Assembly: GCA_003021685.1 (NCBI GenBank)
Contig: PXRO01000037.1
Span: forward strand, 221,204-285,203
DNA length: 64,000 nt
Reading direction: 5' to 3'
DNA from: Halobacteriales archaeon QS_4_62_28
Lineage (GTDB): Archaea > Halobacteriota > Halobacteria > Halobacteriales > Haloarculaceae
Program-made: the position numbers and the translations under genes
The notes under the pieces: generated by a model
The model's database searches: none
Told to the model about the DNA's origin: nothing
The model's input: the letters and a program-made list of their open reading frames with translations, nothing else
Shown: positions 53,042-61,068 of the stretch, piece by piece
Layout: every line of letters begins with the position of its first letter
Position numbering within the stretch: position 1 is the stretch's first letter

Positions 53042-53620
53042 TTATCGGCCGATCTGCTCTGCCAGCCGAAGTGTCACCTCGGCCTCGATCCACGCCGCGA
53101 CGACGATCATGACGACGGCGACCGCATAGAGGACGGCGGCTTCCCTGATTTCCTGACCGGTGACGAGTTCGTCGGTGCGCCCGCGGATGTACAGGTACGT
53201 CCGGTGGCCGAAGCGAAAACCGATGGCTGCGACGAGCAGGATCGCCGGAATCTCGACGATCCCGTGGGGCGCGATCAGCACGAAGACCGTGAGCGCCGAC
53301 ACTTCGCCCATCGCGATCTGTGCGACCGCGCCGACGACGATGCCGTTCAGCACGAGTACGAAACCACTGAACAGACCAATCGAGACGACTCCGAGCAACG
53401 TGACGGTGATCGCTATCAGGTTGTTGACCAGGATCGTCCCGAACGTGATCTCGTCCGGAAAAAACGGCGATCCGCCGGCGTCGCCACGCAACAACTCAGC
53501 GGGTACCTGTGTCCCGAGCAGAAAGCCGAGGGCGATGCTGACGGCAAAGAGGGCTGTGGCGGCGGGGACGTAGCCGCGAAGCCATCGACCGGCAATCGCC
53601 CGGGCGTGCCTGCGTCGCAT
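53042..53620 (-). CDS. SpoIIM/DUF95-family membrane protein
   Basis: A 192-residue protein with five to six hydrophobic helices. The stage II sporulation protein M family signature is present: FGTILVNNLIAITVTLLGVV, GIVVGAVAQIAMGE and LIAPHGIVEIPAILLVAAIG, where the PHG-x-EIPA motif is diagnostic. In archaea these proteins are not linked to sporulation; a membrane role, possibly in transport or partnering with other membrane proteins, is presumed. It begins with a short basic N-terminus (MRRRHARAIAGRWLRG), consistent with inside orientation. Convergent with the 52362 gene, with an 80-base gap. Confidence 0.9.
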   Translation of the reverse strand: MRRRHARAIAGRWLRGYVPAATALFAVSIALGFLLGTQVPAELLRGDAGGSPFFPDEITFGTILVNNLIAITVTLLGVVSIGLFSGFVLVLNGIVVGAVAQIAMGEVSALTVFVLIAPHGIVEIPAILLVAAIGFRFGHRTYLYIRGRTDELVTGQEIREAAVLYAVAVVMIVVAAWIEAEVTLRLAEQIGR

Positions 53621-53752
53621 TGGCTGTCTTTTGAGACTGGTCTTGCCTAATCATCTGTGCTTTGAGGCGTCGGTGCTGGTGTGTTTACTGTTCACACATC
53701 TGTCGGTTGTCCAAAAAGTACTTACATCTGACCTAATTACATCTCATTACGA

Positions 53753-54730
53753 ATGAGCGAGCAGGCAAACTTCCCGGAGTATCTCGACGTCGACTACAGC
53801 GACGGCGAAGGCGAGTCGCCAGAAGACTACCCGTCGATCAACCACAAGATCGAGAAGGCCATCGAAGTAACCAAGCAGGGTCTCGAACAGTACGAGAACC
53901 CGGTGGTCATGTGGACCGGTGGCAAGGACTCGACGCTGACGCTGTACTTTGTCAAGGAGGTCGCCGACCGCTTCGACCTCGAAGTCCCGCCGGTCGTCTT
54001 CATCGACCACTACCAGCACTTCGACGAACTCATCGAGTTCGTCGAGCGCTGGGCCGACGAGTGGGACCTCGAAGTCGTCTGGGCGCGCAACACCGACGTT
54101 GGCGACTACGTCGCGGAGAACGACCTCTCCCCCGGTGACGACGTTCCCGTCGACGCGCTCTCGGAGCACAATCAGCACCACATCCGAACTATCCTCGAAT
54201 ACGAGGAGGACACCTTCCCGTTCCTGCTCGACACGTACGTCGGCAACCACCTCCTGAAGACCGTCGCGCTCAACGACACTATCGAAGAGCACGACGTCGA
54301 CGGGATCATCTCGGGCATCCGCTGGGACGAGCAGGAGTCCCGCGCCGACGAGACGTTCTTCTCGCCGCGTCACGACCCCGACATCTACCCGCCCCACGAC
54401 CGCATCCAGACGATTCTCCAGTTCGCCGAGGCCGACGTGTGGGAAGCCTTCTGGAACTTCGTCGCCCCGGACACCGTCGAGGCGTTCCCGGACGAAGGGT
54501 ACGTCCCACAGGGTCAGGACGACCTCCCCGAGGGCGTCGAGAAAGAGGACGTGCCGGTCTCGCCCAAGTACTTTGCCGGGTTCCGCTCGCTCGGCAGCGA
54601 GGTCAGCACCGACAAATCCGCCGAAGAGCCTGCCTGGCTGCAGGACATGGCGAACACGACCGAGCGCGCCGGCCGCGCTCAGGACAAAGAGGACCTGATG
54701 GAGCGCCTGCGCGACCTCGGCTACATGTAG
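53753..54730 (+). CDS. PAPS reductase/ATP-sulfurylase small-subunit-like PP-loop protein
   Basis: A 325-residue protein of the phosphoadenosine phosphosulfate reductase/CysD superfamily. The PP-loop VVMWTGGKDSTLTLYFVKEV is at about 51-70. VVFIDHYQHFDELIEFVERW follows the pattern of substrate-binding FxDTxxxFPE. The C-terminal half has DGIISGIRWDEQESRADETFF and PHDRIQTILQFAEADVWEAF, corresponding to the family's RxxxxxRA and W-x-xxDVW segments. There is no C-terminal catalytic Cys of true PAPS reductases (KECGLH), so it may be an ATP-using sulfur-transfer or activation enzyme. Possible TATA sequences (CTTACAT) lie about 27 bases upstream. Convergent with purB. Confidence 0.85.
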   Translation: MSEQANFPEYLDVDYSDGEGESPEDYPSINHKIEKAIEVTKQGLEQYENPVVMWTGGKDSTLTLYFVKEVADRFDLEVPPVVFIDHYQHFDELIEFVERWADEWDLEVVWARNTDVGDYVAENDLSPGDDVPVDALSEHNQHHIRTILEYEEDTFPFLLDTYVGNHLLKTVALNDTIEEHDVDGIISGIRWDEQESRADETFFSPRHDPDIYPPHDRIQTILQFAEADVWEAFWNFVAPDTVEAFPDEGYVPQGQDDLPEGVEKEDVPVSPKYFAGFRSLGSEVSTDKSAEEPAWLQDMANTTERAGRAQDKEDLMERLRDLGYM

Positions 54731-54742
54731 TGCAACGCCGGC

Positions 54743-56125
54743 CTACACTTCTTCGGCCAGTTCGTCGGCAACACCGGTGTAGTCCACCGGCGTGAGCGCG
54801 AGCAGTTCCTCGCGAACCGACTCCTCGACATCGAGTTGCTCGATCATCTCGTGGACGTCCTCTATCGTGACCTCCGTCCCTCGCGTGGCTTTCTTCACCT
54901 GTTCGTAGGCGTTCTCGTGGCCCTCGCGCCGGAGAATCGTCTGGATTGCCTCGCCGATCACCTCGGGGGTTGCATCGAGGTCGTCGCGCATCACTTGCTC
55001 GTTGGGGACGACCTTGTCGAGGCCACGCTGGCATTTCTGGTAGGCGACCAGGCAGTGGGCGAACGCCCCACTGATATTGCGCTTGACCGTCGAGTCCGAG
55101 AGGTCACGCTGGAGTCGAGAGGTGGTGACGTAGTCGCCGAGGAAGACCAGATCGGAATTGGCCTTGGTGAGGTTCCCCTCGCTGTTCTCGAAGTCGATGG
55201 GATTGACCTTGTGGGGCATCGTCGAGGAGCCCGTCTCGCCCTCGACAGTCTGCTGACCGAGGTAGCGATCCGAGACGTAGAGCCACATATCCAGATCGAG
55301 GTCCCGGAGGATGTCGTTCGCACCACGGAAGGCGTCGAACAGTGCTTCCAGGTCGTCACAGGGGTTGACCTGCGTCGTCAGTGGCTCGTGTTCCAGTCCC
55401 AGGTCACGGACGAACAGCCGAGAGAACACCGGCCAGTTCACGTTCGGGTAGGCGGCTTCGTGGGCGGCGTAGGTCCCGGATGCGCCGGCGAGTTTCCCGG
55501 CAAGTTCGTCGGCGGCACGCTCGATGCGTGCAATAGCCCGACCGAGACGGGAGGCGTAGACGGCCATCTCCTTGCCGAAGGTCGTCGGTGTGGCTGGCTG
55601 GCCGTGTGTGCGGGCCAGCATCGGCAGGTCGCCATGCTCGTGAGCGAGGTCGACGAGTCGGTCCCGGACCGTGCGTAGTTCCGGCACGAGCACGTCCACA
55701 GCAGCGGGCTTGATCAGCAATCGATGCGCGAGATTGTTCACGTCCTCGCTGGTGAGTCCGAAGTGGATCCAGTTGTCTACGTCCAAATCCTCGGGCTGGC
55801 GCAAGCGAATAAAGTATTCGACGGCCTTCACGTCGTGGTTAGTCGCCGAGTACCCCTCGTAGCCCTCCGTTTCGAGTTGCTTGACAACAGTCGCATCCTC
55901 GCCGTCGAACGACTCGTAGAGGGCGCGCAGTGCTTCACGCTGAGCTGTATCGATAGAGAGCGACGTCTCGTCCAGATCAGCCAGTGCGATCAGGTATTCG
56001 ATCTCGACCTGCACGCGAGCGCGCATGAGCGCACGCTCGCTGGCGTACGGAACGAGCGGTTCTGTATGACGAGCGTAGCGGCCGTCGAGCGGCGAGACGG
56101 CGTCGAGTGGACCCCGATCAGTCAT
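54743..56125 (-). CDS. purB: Adenylosuccinate lyase
   Basis: A 460-residue fumarase/aspartase-superfamily enzyme that cleaves SAICAR to AICAR and adenylosuccinate to AMP. Typical starts LDAVSPLDGRYARHTEPLVP and YEGYSATNHDVKAVEYFIRL are present. LTSEDVNNLAHRLLI and MLARTHGQPATPTTFGKEMA (catalytic His) lie in the middle. The family signature GSSTMPHKVNPIDFENSEGN contains the mobile-loop Ser. AICAR is the substrate of the PurH formyltransferase encoded at 27625-29205. ATG 56125 is clear. It lies 40 bases downstream of the PrsW-like gene on the same strand. Confidence 0.97.
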   Translation of the reverse strand: MTDRGPLDAVSPLDGRYARHTEPLVPYASERALMRARVQVEIEYLIALADLDETSLSIDTAQREALRALYESFDGEDATVVKQLETEGYEGYSATNHDVKAVEYFIRLRQPEDLDVDNWIHFGLTSEDVNNLAHRLLIKPAAVDVLVPELRTVRDRLVDLAHEHGDLPMLARTHGQPATPTTFGKEMAVYASRLGRAIARIERAADELAGKLAGASGTYAAHEAAYPNVNWPVFSRLFVRDLGLEHEPLTTQVNPCDDLEALFDAFRGANDILRDLDLDMWLYVSDRYLGQQTVEGETGSSTMPHKVNPIDFENSEGNLTKANSDLVFLGDYVTTSRLQRDLSDSTVKRNISGAFAHCLVAYQKCQRGLDKVVPNEQVMRDDLDATPEVIGEAIQTILRREGHENAYEQVKKATRGTEVTIEDVHEMIEQLDVEESVREELLALTPVDYTGVADELAEEV

Positions 56126-56164
56126 ACTCGTGGATGTGCGAGGCCGGCGAAAAAGGGTGTCGGA

Positions 56165-57133
56165 TCAGGCGTCGGTCCGCTCAGCCTCGCCGCTGGCGCG
56201 CTCGTAATACGCCCGGTACCGCGACAGTTTCCGGTACAGCGCGTAGCCGACGATGCCGTCGAAGAGAACGACGAAGCCGAGCAGGGTCAGGATATTCCAG
56301 ACCGGCAGGACGGTCGGCAGCGTCGAGACCAGCGTGTTGTAGGTCGCGTGGATCAACGCGGCGATGAGGAGGCCCTTGACCACGATTGGGCCCCTGTCGT
56401 CGGGATTGAACTTCGCCAGACCGAGGTAGTAGCCCGCGAAGGCCGAGTACAGCACGTGGCCGGGACCGACGAGGGCGCGACCCGTCGCGGTGCCGACGGC
56501 CTGCTGGAGTTGTGCCATGTTACTCATACTCGCCGCCTGCAGGTACCCCTGGGCGATGTACAGCGTGTTCTCTATAGTCGCAAAGCCGAGGCCAGCAACG
56601 GCCCCGTAGACGGCTCCATCGACGACGGCGTCGAACGACTCCCTCTCGTAGGCGTGGGTTCGGATCGCGAGCCACTTGACCGTCTCTTCGATGGGACCGA
56701 CGACGAGGAGAAAAGACAGCGCCAGACCGATGATCGGGATCAGCCGGAAGAAGCCACCGAGGATGGTGTTGACCGGTGCGGCAATCGCGGCGAACAGCAC
56801 TGCGAGGACGAACGTGATCGCCATCGTCTCCACTGGCTCCCGGCGCGTCGGGTCACCGTACCAGACGTACGCGACGAGCGCAACGGCAGGAACCGCCGAC
56901 AGCAGTGCGAGCACACCCAGACGTGGCCGGCGAACGACGAGCAGGCCGGCAAAACTCAACTGGAGGGCGAACAGGACAATCGCTCCGAGGAGCAGGATGT
57001 ACCGGCGACTGGCACGGAGAAAGCCATGGAGAGACACCGAAAAGCGGTCGAAGGCTGATCTCGGGTCCCACTCGGCCACGTCGTACAGGTCTTCCTCGCC
57101 GAGGGCCTGCTGGATGGGGTCACGATCCGACAT
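56165..57133 (-). CDS. PrsW-family intramembrane metalloprotease
   Basis: A 322-residue membrane protein with eight or so helices. The PrsW glutamate/histidine motifs are visible: GPIEETVKWLAIR (EExxK), GLGFATIENTLYIAQG (ExxxY), GRALVGPGHVLYSAFAGYYLGLA (the H-x3-[ST]-x3-G motif) and LIAALIHATYNTLVS (HxxxN). In bacteria PrsW performs site-1 cleavage of an anti-sigma factor; archaeal substrates are unknown. The cytoplasmic N-terminus (about 35 residues) has DPIQQALGEEDLYDVAEWDP, possibly a regulatory segment. Upstream of purB on the same strand and downstream of another membrane-protein gene, with short spacings of 40 and 50 bases. Confidence 0.9.
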   Translation of the reverse strand: MSDRDPIQQALGEEDLYDVAEWDPRSAFDRFSVSLHGFLRASRRYILLLGAIVLFALQLSFAGLLVVRRPRLGVLALLSAVPAVALVAYVWYGDPTRREPVETMAITFVLAVLFAAIAAPVNTILGGFFRLIPIIGLALSFLLVVGPIEETVKWLAIRTHAYERESFDAVVDGAVYGAVAGLGFATIENTLYIAQGYLQAASMSNMAQLQQAVGTATGRALVGPGHVLYSAFAGYYLGLAKFNPDDRGPIVVKGLLIAALIHATYNTLVSTLPTVLPVWNILTLLGFVVLFDGIVGYALYRKLSRYRAYYERASGEAERTDA

Positions 57134-57183
57134 ACTGTATCACTCGCCCGCCTCTGTGGAGTATTTTTGGGCTCGTCTGCGAC

Positions 57184-57744
57184 TCACCGGCGCAATGCGC
57201 TCGGTTCGAGATGCTCGGTGGGTTGCTCCGGGTTAGACTGGAGATACCACCCGAAGCTGATCCAGGACAGGCCGAGTGGAATCGCGAGCAGCGTGGTGAG
57301 CCCCTCGCCATCGCTAAAGCCCAGAAAGAGAATCGTCCCGACGATCAGGGCGACACCAATCCAAGGCGGCGTCCGGCGCGCCCGAAGCAAAGCGATAGCG
57401 AGCAACAGCGTGCCACCGACGAGCGCGAGAACGCCGAGAGCGATGAGTAACTCGACGAGGACGTCGCCATCTACGAGGAGTGTCAGCCACTGACCGATTG
57501 CAAATACGAGACCACCGACCAGAGCGATGCCGCTGCCTTCGCCGCCCGGGAACTTGTAGATCCACGGGAGTCGTAACACGACGCCGAGCAGACCGACCGC
57601 GAGGACGAGTCCGGAGAAACCGACGAAGGCCCGAATCGGCCCGGTGGTCGCGCCGGTTGCGAACATTGTCAGGCTCCATCCGGTCCAACAGACGCCACCG
57701 AACGCGAGTGTGATCTGTGGCCACGGACGCTCCTGTTCGGTCAT
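57184..57744 (-). CDS. Polytopic membrane protein of unknown function
   Basis: A 186-residue protein with six predicted transmembrane helices almost filling the chain: FGGVCWTGWSLTMFATG, IRAFVGFSGLVLAVGLLGVV, SGIALVGGLVFAIGQWL, LVELLIALGVLALVGGTLLL, WIGVALIVGTILFLGF and TTLLAIPLGLSWISFGW. A conserved-looking LPWIYKFPGGEGSG loop sits between helices 2 and 3. No transporter or enzyme motif is recognised. ATG 57744 faces the epimerase gene (57845) across a 100-base divergent promoter region. It may be co-transcribed with the PrsW-like gene 50 bases downstream. Confidence 0.7.
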   Translation of the reverse strand: MTEQERPWPQITLAFGGVCWTGWSLTMFATGATTGPIRAFVGFSGLVLAVGLLGVVLRLPWIYKFPGGEGSGIALVGGLVFAIGQWLTLLVDGDVLVELLIALGVLALVGGTLLLAIALLRARRTPPWIGVALIVGTILFLGFSDGEGLTTLLAIPLGLSWISFGWYLQSNPEQPTEHLEPSALRR

Positions 57745-57844
57745 ACCACGTCGGTCGGTGCCGTCCCCTGAAAACGTTACTGTCGCCCTCGCCCGATCTC
57801 CACCTCGGCCCTACAGTTTTGTCACTCCCCCGCAACAGACTGGT

Positions 57845-58831
57845 ATGGACACTGTCCTCGTCATCGGTGGAACACGGTTTATCGGGCGTCACACGGTCGA
57901 AGTGTTCCGTGACCAGGGGTACGACGTGACGATATTCAACCGGGGCACGCACTCGAACCCCTTTGCCGACGACCCCACCATCGAACACGTGGCGGGAAAC
58001 CGCCGAGACCGAGAGGACCTGCGGGCCGCCCGCGAGGCGGTCGATCCCGACGCCGTCGTCGACTGCGTCGCGTACTTTCCCGAAGACGTTCGCGAAGCGA
58101 CAGACGTGTTCAGCGACGCCGGGGCCTACGTCTACGTTTCCAGTGGTGCGGCCTACGGTGCCGAGCGCGTTCCAAAGCGTGAGAACGACACCGTACTGGC
58201 CGACTGCACGCCCGAGCAGGCGACCACCGACAGCGCGGCGACGTACGGGCCGCGCAAGGCGGAGGGCGACCGCGAGGTGTTCGCGGCCGCCGACCGGGGC
58301 GTGCGGGCGATGAGTGTCAGGCCGACGGTGGTGTACGGTCCTCACGACTACACCGAACGGTTCGACTACTGGATCGACCGCGTCGACCACCACGACGCTG
58401 TTGTCGTCCCCAGTGATGGGCTGTCCCTCTGGCAGATGGCCTACGTCGAAGACGTGGCGAGTGCGTTACGAATCGTCGCCGAGAATGGCGAGGCGGGCGC
58501 GGCCTACAACGTCGGCGACGAACACGCGCCGACACTCGGCGGATGGATCGAGTTGCTCGCCGACGCCTGTGACACGTCGGTCGAAGCGGTCGGTGCGAGC
58601 GAGCGAGAACTCGCCCGGTTCGACCTCGAACCGGATTCGTTCCCGATCTATCGGTCCCCGCCTCATCTGCTGTCAGTCGAAAAGCTACGGTCGCTCGGGT
58701 GGTCCTCGACCTCGCACGACGAAGCGCTCGCTGCCACTGTCACAGAGCACAGAGCGAGTGAGCGAACAGGGAGAGAAGCGGGGCCCGACCGAGCATACGA
58801 ACAGCGAATGATCCGCGAACTCGGCGAGTGA
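57845..58831 (+). CDS. NAD-dependent epimerase/dehydratase (extended SDR)
   Basis: A 328-residue Rossmann-fold protein. The nucleotide motif VLVIGGTRFIGRHTVEVFRD (TGGTRFIG type, typical of the isoflavone-reductase-like/NAD-epimerase group) is followed by VTIFNRGTHSNPFADD, which binds the cofactor ribose. VDCVAYFPEDV and VYVSSGAAYGAERVP give the catalytic Ser region, and YGPRKAEGDREVFAA contains the Y-x3-K pair. WQMAYVEDVASALRIVAENG and AYNVGDEHAPTLGGWIELLA are the C-terminal substrate domain. It probably acts on a nucleotide-sugar or related compound; the exact substrate is unknown. ATG 57845 is the natural start. Confidence 0.9.
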   Translation: MDTVLVIGGTRFIGRHTVEVFRDQGYDVTIFNRGTHSNPFADDPTIEHVAGNRRDREDLRAAREAVDPDAVVDCVAYFPEDVREATDVFSDAGAYVYVSSGAAYGAERVPKRENDTVLADCTPEQATTDSAATYGPRKAEGDREVFAAADRGVRAMSVRPTVVYGPHDYTERFDYWIDRVDHHDAVVVPSDGLSLWQMAYVEDVASALRIVAENGEAGAAYNVGDEHAPTLGGWIELLADACDTSVEAVGASERELARFDLEPDSFPIYRSPPHLLSVEKLRSLGWSSTSHDEALAATVTEHRASERTGREAGPDRAYEQRMIRELGE

Positions 58832-58940
58832 GAGGGCTGTCAGCGGTCGGATCGAACGGGCGGCGCGTAGGCACGGAGGCGATGCCGTCGGACGGCATAC
58901 GACCCCCGGCACGGTGCTCCCCCGACTTCTGTCCCCCAAT

Positions 58941-59063
58941 CTATACCCATTTGTCAAGACAGTCCGTCGAGCAAAACGCCAGGTCCACGTCTGAGTCGGA
59001 CTGGTCGACGTGGGCCCTGAGCGTGTACGCCTGTTGGTTGCTGTCACAGTTAACACACGACAT
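58941..59063 (-). CDS. 40-residue zinc-binding microprotein
   Basis: Reads MSCVNCDSNQQAYTLRAHVD, then a short acidic stretch and LAFCSTDCLDKWV. The two Cys pairs, CVNC and CSTDC, with an intervening beta hairpin match the many very small haloarchaeal zinc-finger proteins (CxxC...CSxxC). The rest of the 58832-59250 gap holds no other gene. TATAAC at about 59095-59100 on the minus strand is a candidate promoter slightly farther (about 34 bases) than usual. Function unknown; members of such families affect varied phenotypes in Haloferax, so a regulatory role is possible. Confidence 0.65.
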   Translation of the reverse strand: MSCVNCDSNQQAYTLRAHVDQSDSDVDLAFCSTDCLDKWV

Positions 59064-59250
59064 CGCAACTACGTATTCAGGTACCATTCACATTGTTATA
59101 CTGTACTTACCAGCCGTAGTAGAGAGCAGATAGCCGACCAGGGTCGAAATCGCGACCAGAAACTGACGTCGCGTTCGATCCTCGCTACCGACGCGGCGGC
59201 AACCACCGATCACGGCAAGGGTTTTCACCCGTGGCACGCCAGCCACAGGT

Positions 59251-60309
59251 ATGTTCGACAAAACGAGTTGGATCCGCCTCCCTCACAACGTCGTGGTGGG
59301 CCACGGGGTTCTCGACCAAACCGTCGCTGCGGTCGAGGACATCCACCTGTCGGGACGACCGCTGGTCGTCTCGAGTCCGACCCCGTACGAAGTCGCGGGC
59401 GAGCGCGTCGTCGCACAGTTCGCGGCGACCAACGCGGACCCGGCCGAGGTGATCGTCGAGGAGGCCAATTTCACGGCCGTCGAATCGGTTATCGAAACGG
59501 CACAGTCGGTCGACGCGGGCTTCCTGCTCGGGGTAGGTGGCGGGAAAGCTATCGATATCGCCAAGATGGCCGCCGACGACCTGAACCTGGGCTTTGTCTC
59601 GGTGCCGACCGCCGCGAGCCACGACGGTATCGTCTCGGGCCGGGGGTCGGTCCCAGAAGGCGATACGCGCCACAGCGTCGCCTCGGAGCCGCCACTGGCG
59701 GTCGTCGCCGACACCGAAATCCTCGCGGAGGCCCCCTGGCGGCTGACGACTGCTGGCTGTGCCGACATCATCTCGAACTACACGGCCGTCCGGGACTGGC
59801 AACTCGCCAACCGGCTCAAAAACATCGAGTACTCCGAGTACGCCGGCGAACTCGCGCGAATGACTGCCGAGATGCTCGTCGAGAACGCGGGGTCGATCAA
59901 GCAGGGTCTCGAAGAATCGTCCTGGATCGTCGTCAAGGCACTCGTCTCCTCGGGTGTCGCGATGTCGATTGCCGACTCCTCGCGGCCGGCATCAGGTGCC
60001 GAACATCTCTTTTCCCATCAACTCGACCGGACCGCGCCCGACCCGGCCCTGCACGGCCACCAGGTCGGCGTCGGATCGATCATGACCGAGTACCTCCACA
60101 GCGGGGCGAACGGCCAGTGGATCGACGTGCGTGACGCGCTGGCCTCGATCGGTGCCCCGACGACGGCCGGGGAACTGGGCATCGACGAGGAGACCGTTCT
60201 GGAGGCGCTGACGACCGCCCACGAGATACGGGATCGATACACGATTCTGGGTGACGGGATGAGCGAAGCGGCGGCCCGCGAGGCGGCAACGGTCACGGGC
60301 GTCATCTAG
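59251..60309 (+). CDS. egsA: sn-Glycerol-1-phosphate dehydrogenase
   Basis: A 352-residue NAD(P)-dependent enzyme that reduces dihydroxyacetone phosphate to sn-glycerol-1-phosphate, the backbone of archaeal lipids. Start IRLPHNVVVGHGVLDQTVAA. Cofactor loop LLGVGGGKAIDIAKMAADDL. FVSVPTAASHDGIVSGRGSV is diagnostic for G1P dehydrogenases. Zinc ligands: Asp in TTAGCADIISNYTA, His in GAEHLFSHQLD and His in HGHQVGVGSIMTEY. It provides the substrate of the GGGP synthase encoded at 9050-9772. TTTTCAC about 27 bases upstream supports ATG 59251 as a leaderless start. Confidence 0.97.
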   Translation: MFDKTSWIRLPHNVVVGHGVLDQTVAAVEDIHLSGRPLVVSSPTPYEVAGERVVAQFAATNADPAEVIVEEANFTAVESVIETAQSVDAGFLLGVGGGKAIDIAKMAADDLNLGFVSVPTAASHDGIVSGRGSVPEGDTRHSVASEPPLAVVADTEILAEAPWRLTTAGCADIISNYTAVRDWQLANRLKNIEYSEYAGELARMTAEMLVENAGSIKQGLEESSWIVVKALVSSGVAMSIADSSRPASGAEHLFSHQLDRTAPDPALHGHQVGVGSIMTEYLHSGANGQWIDVRDALASIGAPTTAGELGIDEETVLEALTTAHEIRDRYTILGDGMSEAAAREAATVTGVI

Positions 60310-60324
60310 GGCATCGGCCGGGAC

Positions 60325-60798
60325 CTATACTAACCCGGGCGTCTCTGGATCGGACTGCCAGACGCCGTCGCGCAGTTTTCCACCTGATCGGGAGCCGTCG
60401 AACAGGACGAGCAGTCGATACACTGTCTCGGCGTCCGGATCGTCGGCGTTTCGGACGCCGGCGATCGTGACACGGACGATCTGTTCGATTGAACACGTGA
60501 CGCCGGTCGACTCTTCGACAGCGTTTCTGGCGCGGTCTTTGAGCGACCGACCGCTGTCACCCACACATCGCGGGACGCGACGCTGCCCATCCGTGCCGAT
60601 GTGGAGTACGTCGCCGTTGTCGTTGTAGACGCGCACGTACACGTCGGCGATACCTTCACTCGCGCGCTCGCTCGCGTCGTGGTACGCGTCCGCTCTCAGG
60701 GAGAGCGTCGTCTGATTGACCGGAAACGAACCGTGTCGCTTCTGCAGCGACTCGATCCCCTCACCGATGATGTTACTGGACCCACCCGCCATATCCAT
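60325..60798 (-). CDS. Nudix-like protein with degenerate Nudix box
   Basis: A 157-residue protein with the strand-helix-strand outline of a Nudix hydrolase: ADVYVRVYNDNGDVLHIG, then SLKDRARNAVEESTGVTCSI and VRVTIAGVRNADDPDAETVY, RLLVLFDGS. The catalytic Nudix helix (A-x-REVxEETG) reads ARNAVEESTG; the key REx2EE glutamates are only partly retained, so pyrophosphohydrolase activity is unlikely. ATG 60798 is chosen because TAATAAAA at 60821-60828 (TTTTATTA on the coding strand) lies 27 bases upstream. GTG 60807 and ATG 60792 are alternatives. Convergent with egsA, 15 bases apart. Confidence 0.65.
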   Translation of the reverse strand: MDMAGGSSNIIGEGIESLQKRHGSFPVNQTTLSLRADAYHDASERASEGIADVYVRVYNDNGDVLHIGTDGQRRVPRCVGDSGRSLKDRARNAVEESTGVTCSIEQIVRVTIAGVRNADDPDAETVYRLLVLFDGSRSGGKLRDGVWQSDPETPGLV

Positions 60799-61068
60799 AT
60801 CATCCACTGAACGTCGGTACTAATAAAAGCAACCGGTCGTTTTCAGTCTCGGATCCCGTTCAGGTAGCCCTAGTATATAGGAATACACCATCGCGAACAG
60901 TGCGACGACGGCAACCAATGCGGTCGCGTCTGGCGAGAGTGTAAGGCCGCCAGTGCCTGTCCCACCGCAACGTCGTCGCCGACGTTCCAGCGACAGTCGC
61001 GGTGCACACCCACACGCCCCCTGCCACAAGCATAATCCCTTTCCACGGACAAGCCGTACCCCTCGCCA

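Noticed and set aside
55724-57058. 444-codon plus-strand frame opposite purB and the PrsW gene
   Set aside because: Antisense to two real genes; translation is Arg/Asp/Gln-rich shadow sequence.
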